Shown: positions 31,718 through 41,964 of the stretch, piece after piece
Position numbering within the stretch: position 1 is the stretch's first letter
Layout of the letters: every line of letters begins with the position of its first letter
Program-made: the position numbers and the translations under genes
Assembly: GCF_900105255.1 (NCBI RefSeq)
Contig: NZ_LT629763.1
Span: 2,232,001-2,296,000 of the forward strand
Direction of reading: 5' to 3'
Length of the DNA: 64,000 nucleotides
Source of the DNA: Halopseudomonas sabulinigri
GTDB lineage: Bacteria; Pseudomonadota; Gammaproteobacteria; Pseudomonadales; Pseudomonadaceae
The notes under the pieces: generated by a model
Database searches by the model: none
What the model saw: only the letters and a program-made list of their open reading frames with translations
Told to the model about the DNA's origin: nothing

Positions 31718-31888
31718 CCGGCAAAACCTAGACGCCACGTCTCAGCGGTGCTAGATTTGCTTTCCAACTCCTGGTCGCCCCCTGCGACAGTGGCTTATCT
31801 TTAGCACAGCCAAACCCATCGCCCCATTCCAATATGGCGGCCGAAACCCAACCCTTTCCTGCCGATACTACTATTGCTCACCGACCCT

Positions 31889-33154
31889 ATGAACCTGACT
31901 GAACTCAAACAAAAACCCATTACCGAACTGCTTGAAATCGCCAACAACATGGCCCTTGAAAACATGGGTCGCTCGCGCAAACAGGATGTGATTTTTGCCA
32001 TTCTGAAAAAGCATGCGAAAAGTGGCGAGGATATCCATGGCGATGGTGTACTGGAAATCCTGCAGGACGGTTTTGGTTTCCTTCGCTCCGCTGATTCGTC
32101 CTATCTGGCCGGCCCCGACGATATCTACGTCTCGCCCAGCCAGATCCGCCGCTTCAACCTGCGTACCGGCGACACCATCGCCGGCAAGATTCGCCCACCC
32201 AAAGATGGCGAGCGCTATTTTGCCCTCTTGAAGGTCGACTCGATCAACTTCGACCGCCCGGAAAACACCAAGAACAAGATCCTGTTCGAAAACCTTACCC
32301 CGCTGTTCCCCGATGAGCGGCTGGTCATGGAAGCCGGCAACGGCTCTACCGAAGACCTGATGGCCCGCATCATCGACCTGTGCGCGCCGATCGGCAAAGG
32401 CCAGCGTGGCCTGCTGGTGGCGCCGCCCAAGGCCGGTAAGACCCTGATGTTGCAGAACATCGCCTCGAACATTGCCCGTAACAACCCCGAGTGCCACCTG
32501 ATCGTTCTGTTGATCGATGAGCGCCCGGAAGAAGTGACCGAAATGCAACGCACCGTGCGCGGCGAAGTGGTGGCCTCGACCTTCGACGAGCCGCCAAGCC
32601 GTCACGTGCAGGTGGCCGAGATGGTCATCGAGAAAGCCAAGCGTCTGGTCGAGCACAAGAAAGACGTCATCATCCTGCTCGACTCCATCACGCGTCTGGC
32701 GCGTGCTTACAACACCGTGATCCCAAGCTCCGGCAAGGTACTCACCGGCGGTGTTGACGCCCACGCCCTGGAAAAACCCAAACGCTTCTTCGGCGCCGCG
32801 CGCAACATTGAAGAAGGCGGCAGCCTGACCATCATCGCCACCGCACTGGTTGATACCGGCTCGAAGATGGACGAGGTGATCTACGAAGAATTCAAAGGTA
32901 CCGGCAACATGGAGATCCACCTGGATCGCAAGATTGCCGAGCGGCGCACCTTCCCGGCGATCAACATCAACCGCTCCGGTACCCGCCGTGAAGAACTGCT
33001 GACCAGCGAAGACGAACTGCAACGCATGTGGATTCTGCGCAAGATTCTGCACTCGATGGACGAGGTCGCTGCGATCGAATTCCTGCTGGACCGTCTGAAA
33101 GATACCAAGACCAACGACGAGTTCTTCCAGTCGATGAAGCGCAGCAAAAATTAA
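31889..33154 (+). CDS. rho: Transcription termination factor Rho
   Basis: RNA-dependent hexameric helicase, 421 aa. The N-terminal helix bundle ([20 protein letters not shown]) and cold-shock-like RNA-binding domain ([15 protein letters not shown]) precede the ATPase core with Walker A PPKAGKT, the Q-loop region ([19 protein letters not shown]) and the arginine finger block [12 protein letters not shown]. The ATG at 31889 matches the family start; the frame is open from a TTG at 31874. No clear Shine-Dalgarno is seen. The 172-base leader between trxA terminator and start shows no hairpin I trust. A CAAGCTN repeat starts directly at its stop codon. Confidence 0.98.
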   Translation: MNLTELKQKPITELLEIANNMALENMGRSRKQDVIFAILKKHAKSGEDIHGDGVLEILQDGFGFLRSADSSYLAGPDDIYVSPSQIRRFNLRTGDTIAGKIRPPKDGERYFALLKVDSINFDRPENTKNKILFENLTPLFPDERLVMEAGNGSTEDLMARIIDLCAPIGKGQRGLLVAPPKAGKTLMLQNIASNIARNNPECHLIVLLIDERPEEVTEMQRTVRGEVVASTFDEPPSRHVQVAEMVIEKAKRLVEHKKDVIILLDSITRLARAYNTVIPSSGKVLTGGVDAHALEKPKRFFGAARNIEEGGSLTIIATALVDTGSKMDEVIYEEFKGTGNMEIHLDRKIAERRTFPAININRSGTRREELLTSEDELQRMWILRKILHSMDEVAAIEFLLDRLKDTKTNDEFFQSMKRSKN

Positions 33155-33205
33155 GCTGCAAGCGCCAAGCAACAAGCTGCAAGCAGCCCGGTGCCGCTCG
33201 CAGCT
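33153..33205 (+). repeat. Heptamer inverted-repeat element abutting the rho stop codon
   Basis: AAGCTGCAAGC and ACAAGCTGCAAGCAGC lie on the left, and CGCAGCTTGTTGC lies on the right in reverse orientation, so a stem-loop can form. The first bases of the element overlap the rho TAA. It may act as the end of the rho transcript; there is no T run. Confidence 0.75.
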
Positions 33206-33292
33206 TGTTGCACTTTGCACCACCCGACAGGCTGCTCTGTCGGCATAATGTGCTTCTGACCAGACACCCCAGGCTGCCGCATTCCCGATACT

Positions 33293-33323
33293 GCTCGCAG
33301 CTTGCCGCTTGAGGCTTGAAGCT
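33293..33323 (+). repeat. Heptamer repeat in the ubiD leader
   Basis: GCTCGCAGCTTGCCGCTTGAGGCTTGAAGC is a reverse-orientation copy of the dispersed repeat and runs to within three bases of the ubiD ATG. It replaces the place where a ribosome site would be expected. Confidence 0.7.
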
Positions 33324-33326
33324 GCC

Positions 33327-34793
33327 ATGAAATACTCCGATCTACGTGACTTCATCAAGGGCCTGGAGCAGCGCGGCGAACTCAAGCGCATCCAGACACC
33401 CGTCTCCCCCGTTCTGGAAATGACCGAAATCTGTGACCGGACCCTGCGCAAGGGCGGTCCAGCGCTGCTGTTTGAAAACCCCACAGGCTTTGATATGCCG
33501 GTACTCGGCAACCTGTTCGGCACGCCGCAGCGCGTAGCCATGGGCATGGGCGCCGAAGAAATCAGCGAACTGCGCGAAATCGGCAAACTGCTGGCCTTTC
33601 TCAAGGAGCCCGATCCGCCGAAGGGGCTGAAAGACGCCTGGTCGAAGCTGCCGATTTTCAAGCAGGTGATCAACATGGCGCCCAAGGTGGTGCGCGACGC
33701 CCCTTGCCAGGCCACCGTGTTTGAAGGCGACGACGTCGACCTCAGCCGCATTCCGGTGCAAACCTGCTGGCCCGGCGACGCCGGCCCCCTGATCACCTGG
33801 GGCCTGGTGATCACCAAAGGTCCGCACAGGGAGCGCCAGAACCTGGGTATTTACCGCCAGCAGGTGATAGGCCGCAACAAAGTGATCATGCGCTGGCTCA
33901 GCCATCGCGGCGGCGCCCTGGACTTCAAGGAATGGCAGGAAAAACACCCCGGCCAGCCATTCCCGGTAGCGGTGGCGCTGGGCGCCGATCCGGCGACCAT
34001 CCTGGGCGCGGTGACGCCAGTGCCCGACAGCCTCTCGGAATACGCCTTCGCCGGCCTCCTGCGCGGCCAGCGCACTGAACTGGTGAAGTGCCGCGGCAGT
34101 GACCTGCAGGTGCCCGCCAGCGCCGAGATCGTGCTGGAAGGCGTTATCCATCCCGGCGAAATGGCCGATGAAGGCCCCTTTGGCGACCATACCGGTTACT
34201 ACAACGAAGTCGACCGTTTCCCGGTATTTACCATCGAACGCATTACCCAGCGCGAGAAGCCGATTTACCACAGCACCTATACCGGTCGCCCACCAGACGA
34301 GCCGGCGGTACTCGGCGTCGCACTCAATGAGGTGTTTGTGCCGCTGCTGCAAAAGCAGTTCAGCGAAATCACCGACTTCTACCTGCCGCCCGAGGGCTGC
34401 TCATACCGCATGGCGGTGGTGTCGATGAAGAAGCAGTACCCGGGCCACGCCAAGCGCGTGATGCTCGGCGTCTGGAGCTTCCTGCGGCAGTTCATGTACA
34501 CCAAGTTTGTCATCGTGGTGGATGACGACATCAATATTCGCGACTGGAATGACATTATCTGGGCGATTACCACCCGCATGGATCCCAAGCGCGATACCGT
34601 GATGATCGACAACACGCCGATCGACTACCTCGACTTCGCCTCCCCGGTGTCCGGCCTCGGCAGCAAGATGGGGCTGGACGCTACCAACAAGTGGCCCGGC
34701 GAAACCAACCGCGAATGGGGCACCGCGATCCACCAGAACGAAGCCGTCAAGCAGCGCATTGACGCACTCTGGTCAGAATTGGGCATTGATTGA
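33327..34793 (+). CDS. ubiD: 4-hydroxy-3-polyprenylbenzoate decarboxylase UbiD
   Basis: Decarboxylase of ubiquinone biosynthesis, 488 aa, using prenylated flavin made by UbiX. Characteristic blocks are [59 protein letters not shown] and [11 protein letters not shown] with the conserved Glu/Asp residues. The ATG at 33327 is three bases after a repeat element, with GAGG and GAAG-like stretches inside the repeat serving as the only possible ribosome site. The downstream reductase gene overlaps its stop by one base (TGATG), as E. coli ubiD is next to fre. Confidence 0.97.
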   Translation: MKYSDLRDFIKGLEQRGELKRIQTPVSPVLEMTEICDRTLRKGGPALLFENPTGFDMPVLGNLFGTPQRVAMGMGAEEISELREIGKLLAFLKEPDPPKGLKDAWSKLPIFKQVINMAPKVVRDAPCQATVFEGDDVDLSRIPVQTCWPGDAGPLITWGLVITKGPHRERQNLGIYRQQVIGRNKVIMRWLSHRGGALDFKEWQEKHPGQPFPVAVALGADPATILGAVTPVPDSLSEYAFAGLLRGQRTELVKCRGSDLQVPASAEIVLEGVIHPGEMADEGPFGDHTGYYNEVDRFPVFTIERITQREKPIYHSTYTGRPPDEPAVLGVALNEVFVPLLQKQFSEITDFYLPPEGCSYRMAVVSMKKQYPGHAKRVMLGVWSFLRQFMYTKFVIVVDDDINIRDWNDIIWAITTRMDPKRDTVMIDNTPIDYLDFASPVSGLGSKMGLDATNKWPGETNREWGTAIHQNEAVKQRIDALWSELGID

Positions 34794-35776
34794 TGATAGT
34801 GACGCTACAACCTTCCGGACTGACCCTACAGACCCAACCCGGCGAACGTATCCTGGATGCCGCCCGCCGACTCGGCTTCGACGCACCGCAGAGCTGCCGC
34901 AACGGTAACTGTCATGTCTGCGAAGCCGCTTTGCTGCGTGGCCGCGTACGCCTGGCCGATGGTTCGCAGGCCACTGGCGGCGAGATATACACCTGCATCG
35001 CCACGCCGGAAAGCGACTGTGAACTGCAGTGGGAAGGCATTCTGGCTCCAGGTGAGCTGCCGGCGCGTGAACTGGCCTGTCAGGTCAGTGAGTGTGTCGA
35101 TATTGGCGCGGACGTGTGGCGCGTGCGCCTGCGCGTGCCCGCCGGCAAGCCCTTGCGCTATCACGCAGGACAGTATCTGCTGCTGGAGCGCGAAGGCGCA
35201 GAACCAGCGGCTTTTTCAATCGCCTCTGCGCCCCAGGAAGATCGTACCCTGGAGCTGCACATTCTTACCCGCGACCCGCTAACGCAGGCGGTGATCGACT
35301 ACTTGCAAACCCACCGCATCGCGCGTATCCAGGCGCCTTTTGGTGATGCCTGCACGCGCGAGCTACCACAGCAGCCGCTGGTGCTGATTGCCGCCGGTAC
35401 CGGTCTGGCGCAAATGCAGAGCCTGATCGAATCCTGCTTGGCGCAGGGTTTCAGTCAGCCGATCCATCTGTACTGGGGGGTGCGTCACAGTGACGACTTT
35501 TACCAGGCGCCACACTGGCAGCGCTGGCAGGCCGCACCCAATCTGTATTTGCACAAAGTGGTCAGTGACGAGGCACAGTGGTCAGGGCGCGATGGCCTGC
35601 TGCACCAGGCGGTGTGCGAAGATATTGCCGACTTGGCCGATTACCGCTTTTTTGTCAGCGGCTCACCGCCCATGGTCTATGCCACCCTGGATGCCCTGGT
35701 GGCCGCCGGCATGCCTGCCGAGCAGATGCATGCCGATGCCTTCGCCTACGCACCGCGCGAGCCGATCAGCGACTGA
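34793..35776 (+). CDS. Ferredoxin-flavin reductase (CDP-6-deoxyglucoseen reductase-like)
   Basis: Protein of 327 aa combining an N-terminal plant-type 2Fe-2S domain with a ferredoxin-NADP reductase module. Cluster ligands are Cys35, Cys40, Cys43 and Cys68 (SCRNGNCHVC and YTC). The flavin-binding motif is AAFSIAS; the NAD-binding part has VLIAAGTGLAQMQSLIE and YFVSGSPPMV-like RFFVSGSPPMVYA. The ATG at 34793 overlaps the ubiD stop, so it is translationally coupled. In E. coli the gene next to ubiD is fre, which lacks the ferredoxin domain. A role in supplying reduced flavin or electrons for quinone synthesis is an inference. Its stop abuts the hemY stop. Confidence 0.9.
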   Translation: MIVTLQPSGLTLQTQPGERILDAARRLGFDAPQSCRNGNCHVCEAALLRGRVRLADGSQATGGEIYTCIATPESDCELQWEGILAPGELPARELACQVSECVDIGADVWRVRLRVPAGKPLRYHAGQYLLLEREGAEPAAFSIASAPQEDRTLELHILTRDPLTQAVIDYLQTHRIARIQAPFGDACTRELPQQPLVLIAAGTGLAQMQSLIESCLAQGFSQPIHLYWGVRHSDDFYQAPHWQRWQAAPNLYLHKVVSDEAQWSGRDGLLHQAVCEDIADLADYRFFVSGSPPMVYATLDALVAAGMPAEQMHADAFAYAPREPISD

Positions 35777-37009
35777 TCAACGGCTCGGCAGCGGCAACGC
35801 TGGCAGGCTTTCTTCCATCAACGCGAAACCGTCATCGATAATATCGCGCGAGGCTTGTGTTTCGCCCATACGATCGAGCAGGCGCGCCAGCTCGGCGCAG
35901 GTCTGAATGTCGCGTTTGCTGGCGAAACTGGCTTCAAGGTAGTCCCGCGCCTTACCCCAAAGACTGTTGCGTTGTGCCAAGCGGCCCAGCGCCAGCAGCA
36001 GGGTGGCGTTGTTCGGATGCGCCTGCAACCACTGCTCGGCGGTACTCAACTGGCGCGCCGGATCACGCCCCTGCACCAGCCCGTAGAGATGCACCAGGCG
36101 GTCGTTGTAACTCGCCTGCAGGGCGACACGCAGGGCCTCCTCCGCCAGTTGCTCGCGGCCCTTGGCACGCAGCTGCAGGCAGTAGGCTTCCACTACCAGC
36201 GGGTCTTCGCGCATGCGCCGCGGCATCTGCTCCCAGGCCGCGATAACCAGACTGGTTGGATCTGCATCGACCGCCGCGGCGCGTTGCCCGGCCTGCTGCA
36301 ACAGCGCGCTGTGCACCTGATACTCCAGCGCGTCCTGATCCTGCGGGCTCAGCACCTGGTGCTTGCGCAACTCGGGCAGCAGCTCCATTAGCCGCCCCCA
36401 GTCTTCCAGCCGCAGATAAACCTGGCTCATCAACTTGAGCGCGTAGAGATGCTTTGGGTGATCCTTGCGCAGGCGCGTCAAGGTGGCCAGTGCCTGCTCC
36501 AGCTGACCACGCCCCATCTGCAATTGCGCCTGAGTGACCGCAATGGCCACGTCGGCCTTGGGCGTACTTTCGTAGGCGTCGCGCAGCAGGTTGTCGCACT
36601 CGGTGTAATCGCCCATTTCCTGCGCGGCACGGGCGGCTGCCAGGTAGTTGATCAGGGGAAGTTCGGCGTGGGGGGCAGACTTTTTCAGCAAGCGCAGCGC
36701 CGACTTCCAATGGCCTTCGGCGAACTCCAGCAAGCCGCGGGTAGCGATCACGTTGGCGCGCTGCTGCAAATTGCGCCGCGACCATGGATTGATGCGCCGG
36801 CCCGAGGCATTCAGCACACGCACCAGCGCCCGCACCAGCAGCACCAGCAGCCAGAACGCCAACAGCAGGCCCAGCCCCACCCAGACACTGGTCTCGATGG
36901 AGAAATTACGCCAGGCGATCAGCAGGTAGCCCGGATCTTCTGCCACAGCCATACCCAGGAGTGCCGCCACCAGCACCACCGCCAGGATTGCGATATAGCT
37001 TTTACTCAT
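35777..37009 (-). CDS. hemY: HemY-type membrane TPR protein of the hem operon
   Basis: Protein of 410 aa with two N-terminal transmembrane helices (about residues 5-24 and 40-62) and a TPR-like helical repeat domain. It matches the proteobacterial HemY family, encoded at the end of hemCDXY and linked to haem synthesis without a proven activity; it is not the protoporphyrinogen oxidase also called HemY in Gram-positives. The start overlaps the hemX end by eight bases. Its stop is directly adjacent to the stop of the opposing reductase gene. Confidence 0.93.
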   Translation of the reverse strand: MSKSYIAILAVVLVAALLGMAVAEDPGYLLIAWRNFSIETSVWVGLGLLLAFWLLVLLVRALVRVLNASGRRINPWSRRNLQQRANVIATRGLLEFAEGHWKSALRLLKKSAPHAELPLINYLAAARAAQEMGDYTECDNLLRDAYESTPKADVAIAVTQAQLQMGRGQLEQALATLTRLRKDHPKHLYALKLMSQVYLRLEDWGRLMELLPELRKHQVLSPQDQDALEYQVHSALLQQAGQRAAAVDADPTSLVIAAWEQMPRRMREDPLVVEAYCLQLRAKGREQLAEEALRVALQASYNDRLVHLYGLVQGRDPARQLSTAEQWLQAHPNNATLLLALGRLAQRNSLWGKARDYLEASFASKRDIQTCAELARLLDRMGETQASRDIIDDGFALMEESLPALPLPSR

Positions 37010-38258
37010 CAGCGGCCTCCGGCTGCTTGGCAGCGCTAGAGGAGCGGCGATTCTGAATGTAGGTAGACAGGCTTTGCTGCAGCGGCGCCAACTCAGGCGG
37101 GTTCAGGCTGACCGCTTCGTCGTGCAATGCCTGCAGCTGCTTCTGCATGCCCTGAACCTTGGGATTCTTTAGCTCGAAGTACTGCTGCAGCATCTTCTCT
37201 GCCCGCTGCAGACTGGCCTGATAAACCTGCTCTTCACCGCGCAACGCTGCCCACTGGGCTTGCTCCAGCGTCAATTGCAGGGTGCGCTGCACCCGCTGCA
37301 TCTCGGCCTCATCGAGCAATGGTGTGATTACCTTGCCACGCTGAAAATCAACCCGTACATAACGCTCCAGACGCATCAGCACGCGATCCCAGCGGTCGCG
37401 CCGCTGCAGGCGATCCTCGTACTCTTCTTCGGTGGTCACTTCGTCCGGATCAAATTCGGGCACTGGCAACAGCACCAGGCGCTCGACCTGATCGCGCAGC
37501 GCAGCCAAGCGCAGGAACACGCCGGGGCGGTCCAGCTCGGGCAGCGCTTCCAGCTCGGCCTGATATTGCGCCAGTTGCTCACGCACGCCGTACAGGCCGC
37601 TGTCAGGCATGGATTTGAGAATGCCGTCGACCGTGGTCAGCAGCTCACGCGCGGCGCTCACATCCTGAACTGCCAGCAACCGCAACGAGGCCAGACGCAA
37701 TAGGTATTGCGCCTCGGCCAGTTTCCAGTCTTCGCGGCCATCGCCCTGCAGAATGTCCAGTCGCTCGCCAATGGCCTGCTGACTGCGTTGCATCTCTGCG
37801 ACCAGACGCTGCATGGACTGCCAATCGGCGCCCTGGGGAACGCCTTCCAGACGGTCATTCAGCTGTTGCTGACGCTGCTCGCCGCCGGCCTGCAGTTGAT
37901 CAACAAGCTGCTTCAGCTGCGCCTGCTGCTGCTCGGCCTGCGCCTGGCGCTGCTGCCATTGCCAACCGCTGAAGGCCAGTGCAACAACCGCGATCAGCAG
38001 CGCCAGCCAGACCAGGCCACGCCCACCACCGCCGGCCTTGGGCCCAACGGGCTGGCGTGGCGGAGGAGTCGGCTTGGTAGTTTTTGCAGAAGGGGTTGGC
38101 TTGGCGTCCGCGTTCGCTTTACCGTCGCCGGCTGGCGAGCTTGCCGCATTGGCAGAAGGGCTGGGCTTGTCTGTCGCCGAGGCGCTCGCCGGCGTGGTGG
38201 CCAGCGTCTCCTGCGGGCTGCTTTTGTCAGTGTTCTTGTTTGGTTCGATTGGTTCCAC
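37002..38258 (-). CDS. hemX: HemX membrane protein (uroporphyrin-III C-methyltransferase-like annotation)
   Basis: Protein of 418 aa. The first 85 residues are low-complexity, rich in Ser, Ala, Lys and Pro; one transmembrane helix follows (about residues 84-104), then a Gln-rich coiled coil and a conserved helical domain (WKLAEAQYLLRLASLRL, ENIL-like VDFQRGKVITPLLDEAE). It is usually annotated as a uroporphyrin-III methyltransferase, but no SAM-dependent methyltransferase domain is visible, so that name is probably wrong. It sits 11 bases after hemD in the hem operon. Confidence 0.92.
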   Translation of the reverse strand: MEPIEPNKNTDKSSPQETLATTPASASATDKPSPSANAASSPAGDGKANADAKPTPSAKTTKPTPPPRQPVGPKAGGGGRGLVWLALLIAVVALAFSGWQWQQRQAQAEQQQAQLKQLVDQLQAGGEQRQQQLNDRLEGVPQGADWQSMQRLVAEMQRSQQAIGERLDILQGDGREDWKLAEAQYLLRLASLRLLAVQDVSAARELLTTVDGILKSMPDSGLYGVREQLAQYQAELEALPELDRPGVFLRLAALRDQVERLVLLPVPEFDPDEVTTEEEYEDRLQRRDRWDRVLMRLERYVRVDFQRGKVITPLLDEAEMQRVQRTLQLTLEQAQWAALRGEEQVYQASLQRAEKMLQQYFELKNPKVQGMQKQLQALHDEAVSLNPPELAPLQQSLSTYIQNRRSSSAAKQPEAADE

Positions 38259-38269
38259 GCGTATCCCCT

Positions 38270-39028
38270 TTAATCCTTCAGCGGGTGTGCTCGCACCGCC
38301 GCAAATATGGCTGCGTCATCCGCACCCTCGCAGATTACTACATCGTGACAGCCAAGGTCTGCGGCTTGCGCCGCAACCCGTGCGCTTGGCACCCAGCAGC
38401 GCCAGCAACGCTGCTGCGACCAATCGGCCCCGGCATTCTCGTGCCAATGCTCAAGCGCCTGAGTGCTGAGTACAACTATGCCGCTAACGCCACGGGCAGC
38501 AACCGCCGTCAGTTGGAGCGCCAAATCCGCCGGCGGTTCACGGCGATACAGTTCAAGGTAGTCGACCTGCCCGCCAGCAGCACGCAGTTGTTCGGCCAGA
38601 TGCTCGCGGCCACCTTCTCCACGCCAGATCATGACCTTGAGGTCGGGCCGGGAAAAGTGCGCCTGCCACAGTGGCAGGCGCAGTAGCGCTTCGCTGTCCT
38701 GACCGTCGTCCGGCAGTTGCACCGGCAGCGCATAATCAGTCAAAGGCGCGGCGCTGGCTGGCCCCACGGCCAACCAGTCAATGCCCACTGGCGTCTGCGG
38801 CCAGTAACGATCCAGCAGCTCCAGTCCCAGGGTCGCCGCCAGGCGGCTAACCACGATCACCACCTGATAGCGATCCAGCTCTAGCATCAGGCGCCGCTGC
38901 GGCCCCTCGTCGTCCAGTGGCCGCAACGCCAGCAGTGGCAGGCTTTCGCACTGCACTCCCAGTTCCGACAGGCGCTGCGCCAGGCGCTGGTTGTCATCCG
39001 GCTGCCGGGTCAGCAGAATGCGGCTCAC
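38270..39028 (-). CDS. hemD: Uroporphyrinogen-III synthase HemD
   Basis: Cyclises hydroxymethylbilane to uroporphyrinogen III; 252 aa, the usual size. The fold is poorly conserved in sequence, but [34 protein letters not shown] and the late [16 protein letters not shown] are typical positions for this enzyme. The ATG overlaps the hemC stop by four bases. The assignment rests strongly on the hemC-hemD-hemX-hemY order. Confidence 0.93.
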   Translation of the reverse strand: MSRILLTRQPDDNQRLAQRLSELGVQCESLPLLALRPLDDEGPQRRLMLELDRYQVVIVVSRLAATLGLELLDRYWPQTPVGIDWLAVGPASAAPLTDYALPVQLPDDGQDSEALLRLPLWQAHFSRPDLKVMIWRGEGGREHLAEQLRAAGGQVDYLELYRREPPADLALQLTAVAARGVSGIVVLSTQALEHWHENAGADWSQQRCWRCWVPSARVAAQAADLGCHDVVICEGADDAAIFAAVRAHPLKD

Positions 39029-39963
39029 CGTGGCGGCTCACCTGCATAGACTGCGTCCAGAATCGCCTGCGCACCTTGGCTCAGCAAATCTTCGGCAACG
39101 GCAATACCCAGGCTTTCGGGATCGGCTTCGCTACCCCGCGCCTCGGCGCGCAGCAGGGTGGTACCGTCCGGGTCGCCAACCAGGCCGCGCAGCCAGAGGC
39201 TGCCGTTCTCGCGCTCGGCGTAACAGGCGATCGGCACCTGACAGCCACCGTTCAAGCGGGTGTTCAGGGCACGTTCAGCGCGCACGCGCAGCGCGCTGTC
39301 TTCATCGTTCATCTGCGCCAGCAGCGCGTGCAACTGAGTATCACCCGTGCGGCATTCGATACCCACAGCGCCCTGCCCACCGGCCGGGAGGCTTTCCTCC
39401 GGCGGCATGGCGTAGCGGATTCGCGCATCAAAGCCGAGCCGCATCAAACCGGCGGCGGCCAAAATAATAGCGTCGTACTCGCCGGCATCCAGCTTGGCCA
39501 GACGGGTATTGACGTTGCCGCGCAGGAAGCGCACTTGCAGATCCGGACGGCGCGCCATCAACTGCGCCTGACGACGCAGGCTGGAGGTGCCAACAATGCT
39601 GCCGGAAGGCAGGCTGTCGACCCGGTCGTACTGATTGGAGACAAAGGCGTCGCGCGGATCTTCGCGCTCGCAGATGGCATACAGTCCCAGACCATCGGGA
39701 AACTGCATGGGCACATCCTTCATGGAATGTACTGCCAGATCGGCTTCGTCATTGAGGATGGCGGTTTCCAGTTCCTTGACGAATAGTCCCTTGCCGCCGA
39801 TTTTCGCCAGCGGCGAGTCCAGCAATTGGTCGCCGCGACTGACCATGGGGACCAGGCTGACGTGTATGGAGGGATCGAGTTGTTCGAGGCGCGCCTTGAC
39901 GTATTCGGCCTGCCACAGGGCCAAAGCGCTCTTGCGGGTGGCAATTCGCAGATGTCGAGTCAT
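39025..39963 (-). CDS. hemC: Hydroxymethylbilane synthase (porphobilinogen deaminase) HemC
   Basis: Polymerises four porphobilinogen units; 312 aa. The dipyrromethane cofactor is carried by Cys241 in [10 protein letters not shown], and the catalytic Asp83 is in HSMKDVP. The ATG at 39963 ([18 protein letters not shown]) matches the family; an in-frame ATG at 39978 adds five residues. It follows algR with a 78-base gap and is the first of the four hem genes, possibly with its own promoter there. Confidence 0.97.
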   Translation of the reverse strand: MTRHLRIATRKSALALWQAEYVKARLEQLDPSIHVSLVPMVSRGDQLLDSPLAKIGGKGLFVKELETAILNDEADLAVHSMKDVPMQFPDGLGLYAICEREDPRDAFVSNQYDRVDSLPSGSIVGTSSLRRQAQLMARRPDLQVRFLRGNVNTRLAKLDAGEYDAIILAAAGLMRLGFDARIRYAMPPEESLPAGGQGAVGIECRTGDTQLHALLAQMNDEDSALRVRAERALNTRLNGGCQVPIACYAERENGSLWLRGLVGDPDGTTLLRAEARGSEADPESLGIAVAEDLLSQGAQAILDAVYAGEPPR

Positions 39964-40041
39964 GGGATTCTCATTCAAAAACAGCCTGCATGATACGCCA
40001 TGCCCTTGCCGGCATCCATGCGGGTGGCTGCCGCACTCGCC

Positions 40042-40791
40042 TCACAGGCGATCCATCAAGCGGCGCACCCCCGGTACGTGACGCCGACTGACCGTCAGGC
40101 TTTCGTCTTCCAGATCCTTGAGGCAGAGCTCGAAATGCCCCATGGAGGTTCGCTGCAAGCACTCGATGCGGCCGCGCGCCACCAGTGCGTTGCGGTGAAT
40201 GCGCACAAACTCATCACCAAACTCTTCTTCCAGCGACTTCAGGGGTTCGTCCAGCAGCACCTCGCCGTGCAGGTGACGCAGGGTGACGTACTTATGATCG
40301 GCGATAAAGTAGAGCACATCTTCAATCGGGATCAGCTCGATGCCCTTGCGGGTGCGCGCGCTGATATGACTGCGCGCCTGACCGGTTTCGGCCTGATTGC
40401 CGGCCTTGCCGAGGCTCGCCAGCTGCATGCGATTGGGTCGCTGCGCCTTAGCCAGCGCGCTGGCCAGATCTTCGCTGCGCACCGGCTTGAGCAGATAGCC
40501 GACGGCACTTACGGCGAAGGCATCCAACGCGTATTCGCCATGCGCGGTGCAGAACACCACCGCCGGGGCGTCGCTGATCTCGCAAAGCTTGGCCGCCGTT
40601 TGCAGGCCATCCAGGCCGGGCATGCGAATATCCAGCAACAGGATATCCGGGCGTTGCTCCTCAACCAGGCGCAGCGCTTCATGACCGTTGCTGGCCATCT
40701 CCGGCAGTGCCTTGTAACCGGGCAAGGCTGCGACCAGTCGGGCCAGGCGCTCGCGCGCCAGGGGTTCATCGTCAGCGATCAGTACTTTCAT
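40042..40791 (-). CDS. algR: LytTR-type response regulator AlgR
   Basis: Transcription factor of 249 aa. The receiver domain has Asp7-Asp8 and the phosphoacceptor Asp54 in DILLLDIRMPG. The C-terminal LytTR DNA-binding domain begins about residue 140 (IELIPIEDVLYFIADHKYVTLRH). In Pseudomonas AlgR controls alginate synthesis, twitching and other virulence traits. It follows the sensor gene algZ with three bases between, and precedes hemC, exactly as in P. aeruginosa. Confidence 0.97.
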   Translation of the reverse strand: MKVLIADDEPLARERLARLVAALPGYKALPEMASNGHEALRLVEEQRPDILLLDIRMPGLDGLQTAAKLCEISDAPAVVFCTAHGEYALDAFAVSAVGYLLKPVRSEDLASALAKAQRPNRMQLASLGKAGNQAETGQARSHISARTRKGIELIPIEDVLYFIADHKYVTLRHLHGEVLLDEPLKSLEEEFGDEFVRIHRNALVARGRIECLQRTSMGHFELCLKDLEDESLTVSRRHVPGVRRLMDRL

Positions 40792-40794
40792 GCC

Positions 40795-41877
40795 TCAATG
40801 ACTTCTCTGCTGTAGTGAAGAGGTTTGCCTACAAGGATAGACCAGCCTGCTGAAGAAGCATGCGCCTTCACGCCACAGCTCCACGCGCGCCTGCTCACCA
40901 AACAGCGCCTGCAGGCGGGCGCGGATATTCTCCATGGCCATACGGGCGCCCTGATGGTTCTCCGTCTGCTCAGGACAGGTGTTGCTTACCAGAAGTTCAA
41001 CCTGCTGCTCGCTATAGCGCGCGGAGATGGCAATCTCGCCGCCGTCCAGGCGCGGCTGCAGCCCGTGCAATATGGCATTCTCCAGCAATGGTTGCAGCGT
41101 CAGCAGAGGCATGGGTGTATTGTCGGGCAGCGACTCGACATCCCAGCTGACGCGCATGCGCTCGCCCAGACGGTACTGCTCGATACGCAGATAGCCTTCA
41201 CACAGGCGCCGCTCCTCGCCCCAGGTCGCCACACTGTCAGCGCTGCCGAGATTGGCGCGAAACAGGTCAGACAAATCCAGTACCGATTGCTCCGCCTTGT
41301 GCGGGTCAGAGCCGATCAGGCTGACGATACTGTTCAGGCTGTTGAATAGAAAGTGCGGACGGATACGCGACTGCAGCGCCTGCAACCGCGAGCGCAACTC
41401 CGCCTGGTTCTGGCGCTGCCATTGCTGCTGCAGATAGAAGTAGCGTAGCAACAGGCTGGTCATGATCATGGCGATCACACCGTGCCGTAGTAGCTGTTCG
41501 CTTTGCCAGTGCAACGCGCCACTCATGCCGCGGTAAACAATCCAGTCACCCAGCACGGTGAAGGCCAGCGTGAGCCCCACCACCACCGCAAAACAGGCGG
41601 CGATCGCCAGTCCCAGCGGGCGGCGCTGCATCCAATTGCGCAAATGGCACAGGATGGCCGCAGAGAGCAGTACGATCCATTGCACAAACAGGGAGGCCAT
41701 CGCCAGACCCAGCCAGTTGAAGCCGTCGGTCACCGGTTGTGCCAGCACCCAGACCAGCACCACCAGTTGCGCCAGCACCACCAGGGTAAAAACCGCAACT
41801 GACGAGCATAGGTCGGGGAGGAAAAAATCCTCTCCGGCGTAGGGCTGTTTGAGCAACGACCAGAATCCATTCTTCAT
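40795..41877 (-). CDS. algZ: Sensor histidine kinase AlgZ (FimS)
   Basis: Membrane sensor of 360 aa, cognate to AlgR. Four or more transmembrane helices lie in residues about 25-145. The kinase part is the LytS-type: RIRPHFLFNSLNSIVSLI with His175, and a C-terminal ATPase-like segment (LLENAILHGLQPRLDGGEI). The ATG at 41877 starts MKNGFWSLLKQPYAGEDFFLPDLC; a longer frame from 41913 was rejected because it lacks a ribosome site and family match. It is divergent from argH. Confidence 0.94.
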   Translation of the reverse strand: MKNGFWSLLKQPYAGEDFFLPDLCSSVAVFTLVVLAQLVVLVWVLAQPVTDGFNWLGLAMASLFVQWIVLLSAAILCHLRNWMQRRPLGLAIAACFAVVVGLTLAFTVLGDWIVYRGMSGALHWQSEQLLRHGVIAMIMTSLLLRYFYLQQQWQRQNQAELRSRLQALQSRIRPHFLFNSLNSIVSLIGSDPHKAEQSVLDLSDLFRANLGSADSVATWGEERRLCEGYLRIEQYRLGERMRVSWDVESLPDNTPMPLLTLQPLLENAILHGLQPRLDGGEIAISARYSEQQVELLVSNTCPEQTENHQGARMAMENIRARLQALFGEQARVELWREGACFFSRLVYPCRQTSSLQQRSH

Positions 41878-41924
41878 TGCGCAAGTGTCCGCCAGCCGGG
41901 CGCCATCGCGCAAGCGTGAAATGG

Positions 41925-41930
41925 TATGCT
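41925..41930 (+). promoter_or_regulatory. Probable extended -10 box of argH
   Basis: GGTATGCTATGG contains TATGCT 35 bases before the argH ATG, in the 87-base divergent region with algZ. The -35 is weak. Confidence 0.45.
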
Positions 41931-41964
41931 ATGGGCTTTTACACGCAGCGGAACAGTCCGACAC

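Noticed and set aside
31871-33817. 648-codon open frame on the minus strand across rho and ubiD
   Set aside because: It covers two conserved genes in antisense, and its composition is low-complexity.
37002-38258. Methyltransferase function for HemX
   Set aside because: No SAM-binding or uroporphyrin methyltransferase motif is visible; the protein is a membrane-anchored coiled-coil protein.
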